A stretch of DNA of 52,522 bases, from assembly GCA_013204345.1 (NCBI GenBank), contig JABMOB010000005.1, positions 1 through 52,522 of the forward strand, given 5' to 3'. Below are positions 24,067 to 32,153 of the stretch, one piece after another. Numbering within the stretch: the stretch's first letter is position 1; each line of letters starts with the position of its first letter. This stretch comes from Parcubacteria group bacterium (GTDB taxonomy: Bacteria > Patescibacteriota > Minisyncoccia > Phycocordibacterales > JABMOB01). The position numbers and the translations under genes are program-made. The notes beneath the pieces are model-generated. The model was given only the letters and a program-made list of their open reading frames with translations. It was not told the origin of the DNA and searched no databases.

Positions 24067-24787
24067 ATGCCTTTTGAATCACCTACTTTCGAACAACCAC
24101 CTCAACCAACCCCTGAAAAAAGAGAGAGCAAACACTCTCTAAAAAGAAAACTTCAGAAGTTGGCGCAAATGCTAGCTATCGGCACAACCCTTACGATGTC
24201 ATCTGGAACAGGAAACGATAAAAAAGAAGGTCCCATTAAAACACCCAATCCGGTAACATATTTTCATGAACATGAAGTAGAATTACTAGAGATCAGTCCT
24301 TTAGATATATTGAGAGAAGAAAAGCAAATACGTATAGATTATGCACCAGAAATTCATTTTGAAAAAAAAACTAAAAAATCAGGAAACTGGATCAGATGCA
24401 CGCAAGGCACTTGAAGAGTTGCGATTAGAGAAAAAACAAAGTCATATCGAGCCCATTCCACTTGTCCCTAATACAAGAAACGTTGGTGATCTGAAGTCTT
24501 TGTACGACACAACAATACAAACGCACCGTATTCACGCACTTATAGAAGCTGGGCGTTTAAAAGCTCCTGAAAATAAAATTTTTATTGATAGAATATTTAG
24601 GTCCGAAGATGAAATCATCGGCGCATTACTAAACTCTATTTCATATCTACAAGAAAATTTACCAGAAGGTCATCACTCGAAAGAAGACATCGAGCGTGGG
24701 GACATGCCTGACAAAGAGTTTATAGAACATCTTACTCACGTAGAAAAAGAACTTATCGGGACTTTCGAAACAATGGAGGGAAAATAA
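24067..24787 (+). pseudogene. Frameshifted hypothetical gene
   Basis: Two overlapping frames form one product. The first starts at ATG 24067 (MPFESPTFEQPPQPTPEKRE, a disordered head then a weakly hydrophobic QMLAIGTTLTMSSG) and runs out at 24414. The second carries the acidic helical C-terminus (KALEELRLEKKQSH to EKELIGTFETMEGK) to 24787. Removing one A from the six-A run at 24374-24379 joins them, giving ...KKTKNQETGSDARK. A preceding nine-A run makes polymerase slippage or sequencing error possible too. Function unknown. Confidence 0.65.
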
Positions 24788-24872
24788 TACAACTATCACA
24801 ACCCACACACCACCACCCAACAAAAACCATGTCGATAGAGTGGTTCTTTGTCTGATTTTTCGATATGTGTGC

Positions 24873-24878
24873 TACAAT
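24873..24878 (+). promoter_or_regulatory. Extended -10 promoter of the 40-residue gene
   Basis: TGCTACAAT gives an extended -10 (TACAAT at 24873-24878). A TTGTCT lies 19 nt upstream, and the start codon is 28 nt downstream. Confidence 0.5.
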
Positions 24879-24905
24879 AGAAACTTAACAAATTAAATTT
24901 AAAAT

Positions 24906-25028
24906 ATGGCAAAAAGAGACACAGGACTAACTCATGTCAGGACATCACGTTCTCACAAAAGTAAGAAGCGACTAGCAGTCAAAAAACTGATGCTGGAAAA
25001 GAAGAGGGCGAGCAAAAAGAATCACTAG
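24906..25028 (+). CDS. 40-residue highly basic protein
   Basis: The product, beginning MAKRDTGLTHVRTSRSHK and ending KKRASKKNH, has about 40% Lys/Arg/His. It has its own promoter and a terminator that overlaps the stop codon. The composition suggests nucleic acid or ribosome binding, but I do not recognise a family. Confidence 0.65.
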   Translation: MAKRDTGLTHVRTSRSHKSKKRLAVKKLMLEKKRASKKNH

Positions 25029-25047
25029 AAAGCGCTAGTGGTTTTTA
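25021..25047 (+). terminator. Terminator overlapping the stop of the 40-residue gene
   Basis: ATCACTAG (25021-25028) pairs with CTAGTGGT (25035-25042) over AAAGCG and is followed by TTTT. The first arm contains the TAG stop. Confidence 0.75.
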
Positions 25048-25118
25048 TTATAATAACAAATCTATGAAGTGACTGGTCTTTCAACTCAAAAAATACCTTT
25101 AACTACACAAACGCGACA

Positions 25119-25628
25119 ATGGGAAACAAACGAAACAATAATATTATACTTTTTAGCGGTATCCCCGCCTCTGGTAAATCTACTTATGGTAAATGGCTCG
25201 AAGAAGAGAAAGGGATGATATATTGGGATTTAGAGCACGAAACACTTGAAGAAGTCGAGAAAAGATCTGGTCTATATATTGGCAGAGGTCATGACTTGGG
25301 TAGTTTCCTTGAAGCCGTAAAAGAAACGGATCGAATTATCGTGATTGACTGGGGATTTCCGCCGGACACCATGCTTGGTGAGATAAAAAATTTATTCGAC
25401 AATAAAGTCAAACTTTGGTGGTTTGACGGCGACCGCAAATCTGCAAGAACGTCTTTTCTAAAGAGAGGTACTGTCTCAGAGGAAGCTTTGGATATTCAGA
25501 TGAAGAAGATTGAAGATCATTGGCCCCAAATCAAAAATTTGTTTGGTGAAAATATTATTCAGTCCATAAATAGCAATGGGGAATATCTACCGAAAGAAGA
25601 AATCTACAAAATAATATTTGAAAATTGA
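25119..25628 (+). CDS. P-loop kinase-like protein
   Basis: 169 residues. Walker A GIPASGKST at about 14-22, then a WWFDGDRKSARTSFLKRG segment resembling the substrate/lid region of zeta-toxin or gluconate-kinase-like P-loop kinases. It ends with TGA. Substrate unknown; no partner gene is obvious. Confidence 0.7.
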   Translation: MGNKRNNNIILFSGIPASGKSTYGKWLEEEKGMIYWDLEHETLEEVEKRSGLYIGRGHDLGSFLEAVKETDRIIVIDWGFPPDTMLGEIKNLFDNKVKLWWFDGDRKSARTSFLKRGTVSEEALDIQMKKIEDHWPQIKNLFGENIIQSINSNGEYLPKEEIYKIIFEN

Positions 25629-25699
25629 TGAAATTTAGAGATCTCAATTTGAGATAATTTAGCCTATTTGCGCAAAAGCCGACACTTAGTGTTATTCTT

Positions 25700-26680
25700 T
25701 TATTTATCCCAAGAAAAACCATTGCCAAAGTGTCCGTATTTAGCCGTTTCTCTAAATTGAGGATTTTTTAGCTTTAAGTATTTTATTATTGCACTCGGCC
25801 TAAGATCATATCCTTTGATCTCTTCTTGCTTACCATCTATTGTTACGACAGCCATAAGTGGTTTTGCGACACCGATAGCATAAGCTATATGTGAATATAC
25901 TTCTTTTGCTTTTCTTTTTTTCAAATAATCAGCCGCGATTTTTCTGGCAATATAAGCACCACTTCTATCTACTTTTGTTGCGTCTTTACCAGAAAAACAA
26001 CCTCCTCCGAGTGGAATATTTGGACCATAATTATCAACAGCCAGTTTTCTGCCGGTAAGTCCTGTGTCAGCATTGAACCCTCCAATTGACCATTCTCCGT
26101 TAGGATTTTTTAACCACACATCTTTAATTTTTAAACCACAAACTAAAAGTGGCTCTATTTCTTTTTTAACAACTTTTACTAAAGCAGATTTCTTACTATA
26201 ATCAGCGTCGCATACAGACGTAAGTATAGAAATTACCTTTCCATTCTCTGTAGTCACCTGTGCCTTGCCATCCTTTTTCCCCATAGCTTTTGTTAGTTTT
26301 CTTGCCAATACAACTTCCAAGGGGAGAAGCTCTGGAGTCTCGCTAGTCGCATACCCGACCATTATTCCCTGATCCCCAGCACCATCATTATCTACACCAT
26401 GTTCAATTTCCAGACTTTGTTCAACTACGTTTACAGTAACACCGATATTTTCTTCATATCCACAATCTTTATAGATCTCTTGGGCAATCTTCCTTATATT
26501 GATATGAGCTTTTGTTGTTAACTCACCTGTCACAGTAATAATGCCGTGACCACCCAATACTTCAATCGCCGACCTTGTATTTGGGTCTTGTTTCAGACAC
26601 GCGTCCAAGACGGCGTCTGATATTTGATCACACACCTTGTCTGGGTGTGCGATAGAAACAGATTCAGCTGTTTTTATCAT
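25700..26680 (-). CDS. metK: S-adenosylmethionine synthetase, short form
   Basis: 326 residues against about 380-400 in most bacteria. ESVSIAHPDKVCDQISDAVLD, GAGDQGIMVGYATSE, TGLTGRKL, GGGCFSGKDATKVDRSGAY and YGHFGNGFSWDK are the MetK signatures, with the ATP and methionine sites kept; the loss is in the central and C-terminal loops. It makes SAM from methionine and ATP for HsdM, CFA synthase and others. A SAM-I riboswitch and terminator lie just upstream. Confidence 0.96.
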   Translation of the reverse strand: MIKTAESVSIAHPDKVCDQISDAVLDACLKQDPNTRSAIEVLGGHGIITVTGELTTKAHINIRKIAQEIYKDCGYEENIGVTVNVVEQSLEIEHGVDNDGAGDQGIMVGYATSETPELLPLEVVLARKLTKAMGKKDGKAQVTTENGKVISILTSVCDADYSKKSALVKVVKKEIEPLLVCGLKIKDVWLKNPNGEWSIGGFNADTGLTGRKLAVDNYGPNIPLGGGCFSGKDATKVDRSGAYIARKIAADYLKKRKAKEVYSHIAYAIGVAKPLMAVVTIDGKQEEIKGYDLRPSAIIKYLKLKNPQFRETAKYGHFGNGFSWDK

Positions 26681-26697
26681 AATTTATATTATTAACT

Positions 26698-26727
26698 AAT
26701 AAAAACTCCTTCCGTTTAGGAAAGAGT
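26698..26727 (-). terminator. Riboswitch-controlled terminator before metK
   Basis: ACTCTTTCC (26727-26719) pairs with GGAAGGAGT (26713-26705), 9 bp with one G-T pair, followed by TTTTTATT. The TCTTTCC arm can instead pair with GGAAAGA at the 3' edge of the aptamer, giving the antiterminator. Confidence 0.9.
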
Positions 26728-26739
26728 CTTTAATGAGAT

Positions 26740-26841
26740 TTTATCTTTCCCTTTCGGGTTTGGATTTAGCACCTTTCTTAATCACTTAAGGGGTTGCTGG
26801 GAGGTTATCGAGCCAAAACTCTACCTACCACTCTTGATAAA
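26740..26841 (-). promoter_or_regulatory. SAM-I (S-box) riboswitch controlling metK
   Basis: On the reverse strand the leader shows the conserved S-box parts in order: TTTATCAAGAG (P1 5' strand), GGCTCGATAACC, CAGCAACC, AAGGTGCTAAATCC, the GGG-capped P4 (ACCCGAAAGGGA) and AAAGATAA closing P1. Aptamer plus terminator precede metK, so high SAM should stop transcription. Confidence 0.95.
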
Positions 26842-26917
26842 CGTATGGAGTTGTAAATATATAATAGCATAAGATTATTCAAATAAAAACAACTATTTTA
26901 AAAATAAAAGTCGCTAC

Positions 26918-26946
26918 TTGACTTTAATAATGAACTATGCTATCAT
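26918..26946 (+). promoter_or_regulatory. Promoter of the 26998-27590 transcript
   Basis: TTGACT (26918-26923), 17-nt spacer, TATCAT (26941-26946). An AAAGGA ribosome site precedes the start at 26998. Confidence 0.75.
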
Positions 26947-26997
26947 TATAAACGAACCTGTTCTAAATAACACAAAAAAACAAAGAAAGGATCTCAA

Positions 26998-27285
26998 ATG
27001 AAAGCTATAGAATACGCAGAGGAATGGAGGGCGAGTGGTAAGTCCCAAGCAAAACTGGGCCACATCATCATTCGACTCATCCTTGAAACAAAAGCCTTAG
27101 TGGAAAGTCGCAGTGCACGATCAAATACTGCTCTGGTCGCCGTCATCAAAGAAGTAGACCAGAAGTGGCGAAGTTTAGTTTCGATGTTCCCCGGCGAACT
27201 TAATCCGGACGGATTCAAAATCATCCTCTTGATCAAGATCGAAGCAGCAAAAGAAATCGCTCATCTGATCTGGCCAACCAAATGA
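26998..27285 (+). CDS. Hypothetical helical protein (95 residues)
   Basis: All-helical prediction, mixed charge, no membrane segment (EEWRASGKSQAKLGHIIIRL to EAAKEIAHLIWPTK). Strong promoter and AAAGGA ribosome site. The GC content looks higher than that of the core genes. First gene of a two-gene unit with 27330-27587. No family recognised. Confidence 0.7.
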   Translation: MKAIEYAEEWRASGKSQAKLGHIIIRLILETKALVESRSARSNTALVAVIKEVDQKWRSLVSMFPGELNPDGFKIILLIKIEAAKEIAHLIWPTK

Positions 27286-27329
27286 CCAAAGAGGTAAACC
27301 CCCAACCGCACAAACAGGAGGATTGATTT

Positions 27330-27587
27330 ATGGAACAGCGTACTGCCAACGGAGATCCTTTGGCGATACTCTTCGCCATCGTGATCATGATCGGAGGAAT
27401 ATCCCTCATTCTCGGTGGTCCGGATCTTGCCGGAAGAGTCTATCGATGGCTCTGGAATCAACTGATGGTGAGACCTCTTCGCGCAATTGTCCGTCTCCTC
27501 GGGAGAGTGTTGCAACACGGGACCAGACAGTTGGCACGGGCAACGAGACGTGGTATTCACAGAGTATGGGTCAGGCTTACAACCTGA
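27330..27587 (+). CDS. Hypothetical single-helix membrane protein with basic tail (85 residues)
   Basis: One transmembrane helix (PLAILFAIVIMIGGISLIL) followed by an amphipathic Arg-rich tail (RPLRAIVRLLGRVLQHGTRQLARATRRG). AGGAGG ribosome site before ATG. Its stop lies within the terminator hairpin. Visibly GC-richer than neighbours, which hints at a different origin. Function unknown. Confidence 0.68.
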   Translation: MEQRTANGDPLAILFAIVIMIGGISLILGGPDLAGRVYRWLWNQLMVRPLRAIVRLLGRVLQHGTRQLARATRRGIHRVWVRLTT

Positions 27588-27596
27588 CCCTTTTTT
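27568..27596 (+). terminator. Strong rho-independent terminator
   Basis: GGGTCAGG (27568-27575), CTTACAA loop, CCTGACCC (27583-27590) and TTTTTT. Perfect 8-bp stem overlapping the stop codon of the upstream gene. Confidence 0.93.
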
Positions 27597-27649
27597 ATTG
27601 ATTAAAATATGAGTTATAATTAAATATTATTAGTTTTAATTAAAAAACT

Positions 27650-27847
27650 ATGAAAATATTTAGAGCACGAACCTTTCAATGGTGGCAAGTTAGTTTAATA
27701 AAAATTTGCCTTCTTTCATTGGGTATTTTATTTGGATTGTATTTTTACGACTATCTTATAGGTCTATTGTGGCTTTGGTGGATACTTTTTGTCGCAACAG
27801 TAATATATTTCATTTTTTACTTAATACAAGAAAAAGACACTTTGTAG
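27650..27847 (+). CDS. Small two-helix membrane protein (65 residues)
   Basis: A basic N-terminus (MKIFRARTFQWWQVSLIK) then two hydrophobic helices. A TATAAT box is at 27615-27620. It stands 15 nt before the deacylase gene and is probably co-transcribed with it. Function unknown. Confidence 0.7.
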   Translation: MKIFRARTFQWWQVSLIKICLLSLGILFGLYFYDYLIGLLWLWWILFVATVIYFIFYLIQEKDTL

Positions 27848-27862
27848 AGTATACTCTAAAGT

Positions 27863-28342
27863 ATGGAAAGTGTTTTTAAATTACTTGATAGTTTAGAAAT
27901 AGAATACACGGTGTATGAACATCCCGCGGTTTTTACTGTAAACGAAGCCCGCCAATGTGAGATAGAGCTAGATTTTGGCGAAACTAAAAATCTTTTCTTA
28001 AGAAACAAAAAAGGTGACAAACATTTCCTTGTGGTGATTGAAGCACTGAAACAATTGGACTTAAAAAAGCTTGGAAATAAAATTGGTGAAAAAAACATAA
28101 GTTTCGCTAGTCCCGAGAGACTGCTGAAACATCTGGGACTAACCCCTGGGTCAGTATCCCCTTTTGGCCTTATAAACAACATTGATAAAAATGTAGTTCT
28201 GATTATTGACCAAGATTTATTAAAAAATGAGATGTTGGGATTTCATCCAAACATCAACACTAGAACAATCGTCCTCAAAACCGAAGTTTTTTTAGAAATA
28301 ATGAATTCGCTTGGCTACAAAATTCTAGTTGAAAATTTGTAA
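27863..28342 (+). CDS. YbaK/ProX-type aminoacyl-tRNA deacylase
   Basis: 159 residues of the YbaK fold: EHPAVFTVNEAR, ETKNLFLRNKKGDKHFLVV with the conserved Lys, and GSVSPFGL. The PrdX/ProXp-ala subgroup (KLGLTPGSVSPF type) hydrolyses mischarged Ala-tRNAPro in trans. Substrate specificity is inferred from family resemblance. Confidence 0.88.
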   Translation: MESVFKLLDSLEIEYTVYEHPAVFTVNEARQCEIELDFGETKNLFLRNKKGDKHFLVVIEALKQLDLKKLGNKIGEKNISFASPERLLKHLGLTPGSVSPFGLINNIDKNVVLIIDQDLLKNEMLGFHPNINTRTIVLKTEVFLEIMNSLGYKILVENL

Positions 28343-28363
28343 GAACTGCATTCTTGGTAATAT

Positions 28364-28388
28364 GCATAACTTCTATTTTTTGTTATGC
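28364..28388. repeat. 7-bp inverted repeat before mscL
   Basis: GCATAAC (28364-28370) and GTTATGC (28382-28388) pair exactly across 11 nt in the 72-nt gap between the deacylase and mscL. It may be a weak terminator or operator; no T-run follows. Confidence 0.4.
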
Positions 28389-28414
28389 TAAACAATATCA
28401 GTTAACCAAATTTT

Positions 28415-28816
28415 ATGTTAAAAGAATTCAAACAATTTTTACTTAGAGGAAATGCTATGGACTTAGCTGTCGGTGTCGTAGTCGGCGCCGCCTTTGGAGC
28501 GGTAGTTACTGCACTTGTATCAGACCTTATCACACCCCTCATTTCAGCTATCGCGAAAATACCAGATTTTTCTGGTCTATCATTTATCATAAACGGCAGT
28601 AAGTTTATGTACGGCCATTTTATTAATGCACTCATATCCTTCGTATTAATTTCTGCAACAATTTTCTTTTTCATAATTAAACCGATGAATATACTCGTAA
28701 GCCGTTCTAGAAAGGGGCCTCCCGCCGATCCAACTACCAAAAAATGCAGTGAGTGCTTGAGCGAAATACCAATTCAAGCTAAACGCTGTTCGCACTGCAC
28801 ACAAATCACAATTTAA
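28415..28816 (+). CDS. mscL: Large-conductance mechanosensitive channel with C-terminal zinc ribbon
   Basis: 133 residues. The first 95 are MscL: FLLRGNAMDLAVGVVVGAAFGAVV (pore helix TM1), then a periplasmic loop and TM2 (LISFVLISATIFFFII). The C-terminus replaces the usual helix bundle by CSEC...CSHC, a zinc ribbon. MscL releases solutes during osmotic downshock. Confidence 0.95.
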   Translation: MLKEFKQFLLRGNAMDLAVGVVVGAAFGAVVTALVSDLITPLISAIAKIPDFSGLSFIINGSKFMYGHFINALISFVLISATIFFFIIKPMNILVSRSRKGPPADPTTKKCSECLSEIPIQAKRCSHCTQITI

Positions 28817-28897
28817 AGTCTGAATCTTAAAAACAAAGCGAAATACGGCCAAACAAGGCCTTTTTATGCTATAAAAAGAGACTTTTAATAAAACCCC

Positions 28898-28925
28898 TTG
28901 ACAAATAATTTAGTGGGTATATAAT
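28898..28925 (+). promoter_or_regulatory. Consensus promoter of the structured ncRNA
   Basis: TTGACA (28898-28903), 16-nt spacer and TATAAT (28920-28925), a perfect sigma-70 match. No start codon with a meaningful frame follows. Confidence 0.85.
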
Positions 28926-28930
28926 GTATA

Positions 28931-29127
28931 TTACAAATCCAGTAGCTGCACGCTAAACGGCAAAAGGTCTGGGAGAACAAGTTTTGATTCGTTACTCTAT
29001 AGTCTAACAAGACTGAGAAACGGACAATCCCTCCTCGCCTGCCAGATATCGCCTTCGGGCAACACAGCAGCCCCACTGGTAAACCGTTTGTCTCATCGCC
29101 TTGGCGACGAGGCGAACGGTTTTTTTA
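28931..29127 (+). ncRNA. Structured non-coding RNA of unknown class, about 195 nt
   Basis: A perfect promoter is followed by a sequence without a plausible frame. It is closed by CCAGT-GCTGC (28939-28949) pairing with GCAGC-ACTGG (29067-29079). Inside lies a long hairpin with nested pairs TTCGTT/AACGGA, CTC/GAG and AGTCT-AACA-AGACT, then a GCC-TTC-GGGC stem. A strong terminator ends it. No SRP RNA GGAAGCAGCC box, tmRNA tag frame or RNase P core was recognised. A highly diverged 6S RNA is a possibility (size, closing stem), but the branched fold argues against it. Confidence 0.75.
29082..29127 (+). terminator. Terminator of the ncRNA
   Basis: AACCGTTtG-CTC-TCGCC (29082-29100) pairs with GGCGA-GAG-CGAACGGTT (29103-29121), a nearly continuous stem over a TT loop, followed by seven T. 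It touches the end of the convergent cfa gene. Confidence 0.9.
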
Positions 29128-30240
29128 TCTCACAGATTTATATCCACCAACAACTCCTTTTTTAGATAAAACAATCTGCCAAAGTTGTATGTCTCTTGCT
29201 CGAAAAGATCCGGCGCAAATCAAAAGATAATATTTCCACATTCTGTAAAACCTTTTTCCATATTTATCTTTCAGAGACGGCCAAGCGGTATCAAAATTTT
29301 TAAACCAAGTCATAAGGGTCTTATCGTAGTCGGGACCAAAATTGTGCCAGTCTTCCATTATAAACAAACCCTCAACAGATTTTGCTATCCATTCAACAGT
29401 TGGAAGCATACCGCCGGGGAAAATATACTTCCCCATCCATCTGTCTCCCGATAAAGTAGAAGTATTTTTACCAATAGTATGTAGAAGGAAAAGACCCTCG
29501 TCTTTTAGACACTTGTTAGCCACTTCCATATATGTGCGATAATTTTTTATTCCAACATGCTCAAACATTCCCAAAGAAACAATATGGTCAAATTGCTCAT
29601 TTACATCACGATAATCCTGTAAACGTATTTCAATAGGTAATCCTTCACAAAGTTTTTTTGCCAACTCAACCTGCTCTTTTGATACGGTAACTCCGACAAC
29701 CTTGACACCGTAAGTTTCGGCGGCATATTTTGCAAAACTACCCCAACCACAACCAATATCAAGAACTTTTTGACCTTTTTTCAGATTTAGTTTTCTACAA
29801 ACAAGGTCCAGTTTATCTTTTTGCGCTCCATCTAAGGTTTTTGCTTTTGCCCAATACCCACAAGTATAAACTAGACGTTTATCTAACATTTTCTCAAAGA
29901 GATCATTGCCAGTATCATAATGCTTTTCACCGATTTCAAATGACCTTCTTATGGAACCCCTATTAGAAGATACTGCTGTAATATAACTCCATAAAGAATC
30001 CAGACTAAAAGAAAGCTCTTGTGAAAGTTTTGCTTTTAAAGCCCGAGAGATAAATTGATCTATTGCGGGACAGTCCCACCAGCCATCCATATAGGATTCA
30101 CCCAAGGCTAGATTTCCGCCAGATATTATCCTCGCATAAAGTTCGTCATCGTGAACAGTAATATCCCACGGCCTACTACCATTTATTTGGACGTCAGCTT
30201 TAGCCAATAATTTTTGGATAATCTCTTTCTGTTTAGACAT
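29125..30240 (-). CDS. cfa: Cyclopropane-fatty-acyl-phospholipid synthase
   Basis: 371 residues. An N-terminal lipid-binding part (GESYMDGWWDC) precedes a SAM methyltransferase core with VLDIGCGWGSFAKYAA near 160-175. EHVGIKNY, YIFPGGMLP and WHNFGPDYDKTL are CFA synthase signatures. It adds a methylene from SAM to unsaturated acyl chains of membrane lipids. Patescibacteria generally scavenge lipids, so a lipid-tailoring enzyme may act on host-derived lipids (inferred). Confidence 0.95.
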   Translation of the reverse strand: MSKQKEIIQKLLAKADVQINGSRPWDITVHDDELYARIISGGNLALGESYMDGWWDCPAIDQFISRALKAKLSQELSFSLDSLWSYITAVSSNRGSIRRSFEIGEKHYDTGNDLFEKMLDKRLVYTCGYWAKAKTLDGAQKDKLDLVCRKLNLKKGQKVLDIGCGWGSFAKYAAETYGVKVVGVTVSKEQVELAKKLCEGLPIEIRLQDYRDVNEQFDHIVSLGMFEHVGIKNYRTYMEVANKCLKDEGLFLLHTIGKNTSTLSGDRWMGKYIFPGGMLPTVEWIAKSVEGLFIMEDWHNFGPDYDKTLMTWFKNFDTAWPSLKDKYGKRFYRMWKYYLLICAGSFRARDIQLWQIVLSKKGVVGGYKSVR

Positions 30241-30256
30241 AAAAATACAAATTTAA

Positions 30257-31132
30257 TTATGATTTAATTTTTAATTGAATAAAGAAATTTGACCCCTTCC
30301 CTTTGCCTTCAGACTCTACCCAGATCTTTCCACTGTGTTTTTCAATAATTTTTTTCACAGTATAAAGACCCAACCCCATACCTTCATTGTCCACAGCCCG
30401 AGCCTCAGTTGTTCTGAAAAAACGCTTAAAAATACGCCTAATATCTACAGTGCTTATACCTATACCACTATCATGCACACCGAGGATAATGTGATCGTCC
30501 TTCTGCTTGAGCGAAACCGTAATCGTACCATGAGAAGGTGTGTACTTTATAGCATTATCAATGAGCATGTCCACTGCAAACTGGATCTTTCGTTTGTCTA
30601 TAATAATAAGTGGGAGTGACTGCCCAGAGTCAATTTTGAAAATAATATCTTTTCGTCTGATATGCTCGGAATATTTCTGAAGAGAAACGTCTATCATTTC
30701 GCGAAGTGATGCAGCTTCATAAGTATATTCCAGTTTTTTATCAAATTTTACAGAACCAACAAGAAGGTCAACGATCTCCATCAAACGTTCATTCGTCCCC
30801 TCCATTTTGCGAAGTAAATCTTCTTTTTCTTGTAATGTAATATCTTTACGGAGCGCAGCTATGGCCCACTTAATACCCGTAATCGGTGTTCTAAACTTAT
30901 GAGTGACTACTGTGATAAATTCATACTTCAAACGATCATTTTCTGTTGCCCAAGAAGAAAAAATACTTGTAATGACCAGAACGATCAAAATCGACAAAAT
31001 AGGAATAGAAAACACTGAAAAACCTACAAGAAAATTGTTATATATGTATAGGTGAAAATAGTTTATTAAAATAAGAAAAACGAGAACTGCAGCAACGAGA
31101 AGAAAAACTAAAATGGGTTTGAAACGCTTCAT
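30257..31132 (-). CDS. Membrane sensor histidine kinase (orphan)
   Basis: About 291 residues from ATG 31132; an alternative start is at 31144. Two transmembrane helices near the N-terminus with almost no loop between them, then the phospho-acceptor in FITVVTHKFRTPITG, N-box DNAIKYTP, G1 DSGIGI, and GMGLGLYTVKKI. No response regulator is adjacent. The sensing part is limited to the membrane, so it may sense membrane state. Confidence 0.92.
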   Translation of the reverse strand: MKRFKPILVFLLVAAVLVFLILINYFHLYIYNNFLVGFSVFSIPILSILIVLVITSIFSSWATENDRLKYEFITVVTHKFRTPITGIKWAIAALRKDITLQEKEDLLRKMEGTNERLMEIVDLLVGSVKFDKKLEYTYEAASLREMIDVSLQKYSEHIRRKDIIFKIDSGQSLPLIIIDKRKIQFAVDMLIDNAIKYTPSHGTITVSLKQKDDHIILGVHDSGIGISTVDIRRIFKRFFRTTEARAVDNEGMGLGLYTVKKIIEKHSGKIWVESEGKGKGSNFFIQLKIKS

Positions 31133-31251
31133 AGATAGTCTCATTATATACTATTTTGTTTTCTTCTGGTATTGGTATAGTATTGTGGACAAACGGGGTT
31201 GTTCTTTCAAAACTCAAACAAAACCAAAAGTAAAAATAGGGAGAAACGGCT

Positions 31252-32127
31252 ATGCCTACGCTAATCAGTGAAGAAAATGTGGAAAACGACTTGCTTAGAT
31301 ATCTTCGAAAAAGAGCAAAATGCGGTGAATTAATCTGTAATGTTTGGGACGGTTGGTATTTCAAGATTTGGCCACATCTTTTGGGTGTAATGGTTCATCA
31401 GCAACATAACACTGTGGACGAAGAAACTGGAGCATTTGAAAGATATATGATAAATGCCCAAACCATTCTTACTGGACATTACATACAATGCTTTCCTTTT
31501 TTCAAAAGTATTTTGGCTATGCAAAACAACGGGGTTTTCGTGTTGAATGGGAAAGTTTATTACACTCACCCAACAATTTTCCACAAGTGTGAAATTTCAC
31601 CAGATGGTAATTTGGCTATTTTTGACAAAGAAAGTTCACTTGTGACATGCCTAGCAAGTGGATGGAAAAAAACCAGAATCATAAACAAAGCTAACAGACC
31701 ATACGACGATGCCAAACTAACAGTTGGCGGGATAATCACACGAATCGGTAATTTATTTTTCTTCAACGGAAAGAAAATATGCCAATACCCCGATTCGATA
31801 GAAACAGACAAGCAGGGAAAAGCTATTTGGAAATGGAATTGGTGGGCTGTGGGTAAAGAAGTGTTTATCGAGGTTCAAATGAGCAGCGGCCTCAATGACA
31901 AAGTGATTGTCAAAAACGGAGACATCAATGAGAACCTCGTCCATCATGGCCCTCATGACGACTGCATTCCGACAAGGTGTGGCAAAATAGTGACGAGAGT
32001 TGGTTTTGTTTTTTATGTGAATGGTGTTGCACTTTTGCGAGAAATTCCATGTGATGAATGCTGGCCTCACCCATACGGCGTGCTTATCCGTCGAGGTGAT
32101 GCCTTCCATATCCTCGTTATCAAATGA
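31252..32127 (+). CDS. Beta-repeat (propeller-like) hypothetical protein
   Basis: 291 residues with degenerate repeats of about 40 residues. The repeated core is a pair of strands of the type GIITRIGNLFFFNGKKI, seen also as GKIVTRVGFVFYVNGVAL, SILAMQNNGVFVLNGKVY and GVLIRRGDAFHILVI, suggesting a WD/kelch-like propeller. No signal peptide is visible. GGGAGAA ribosome site, TATAGT -10 near 31173, own terminator, TGA stop. No family recognised. Confidence 0.72.
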   Translation: MPTLISEENVENDLLRYLRKRAKCGELICNVWDGWYFKIWPHLLGVMVHQQHNTVDEETGAFERYMINAQTILTGHYIQCFPFFKSILAMQNNGVFVLNGKVYYTHPTIFHKCEISPDGNLAIFDKESSLVTCLASGWKKTRIINKANRPYDDAKLTVGGIITRIGNLFFFNGKKICQYPDSIETDKQGKAIWKWNWWAVGKEVFIEVQMSSGLNDKVIVKNGDINENLVHHGPHDDCIPTRCGKIVTRVGFVFYVNGVALLREIPCDECWPHPYGVLIRRGDAFHILVIK

Positions 32128-32153
32128 GGAAAAAGATAGATACACCAACACTA

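Noticed and set aside
27261-27601. Alternative frames on both strands across the 27330 gene
   Set aside because: The chosen frame has AGGAGG before ATG, a membrane helix and ends in the terminator; the others lack these.
28931-29127. SRP RNA, tmRNA or RNase P RNA
   Set aside because: No SRP tetraloop region with GGAAGCAGCC, no tag frame or alanine acceptor, and far too short for RNase P.
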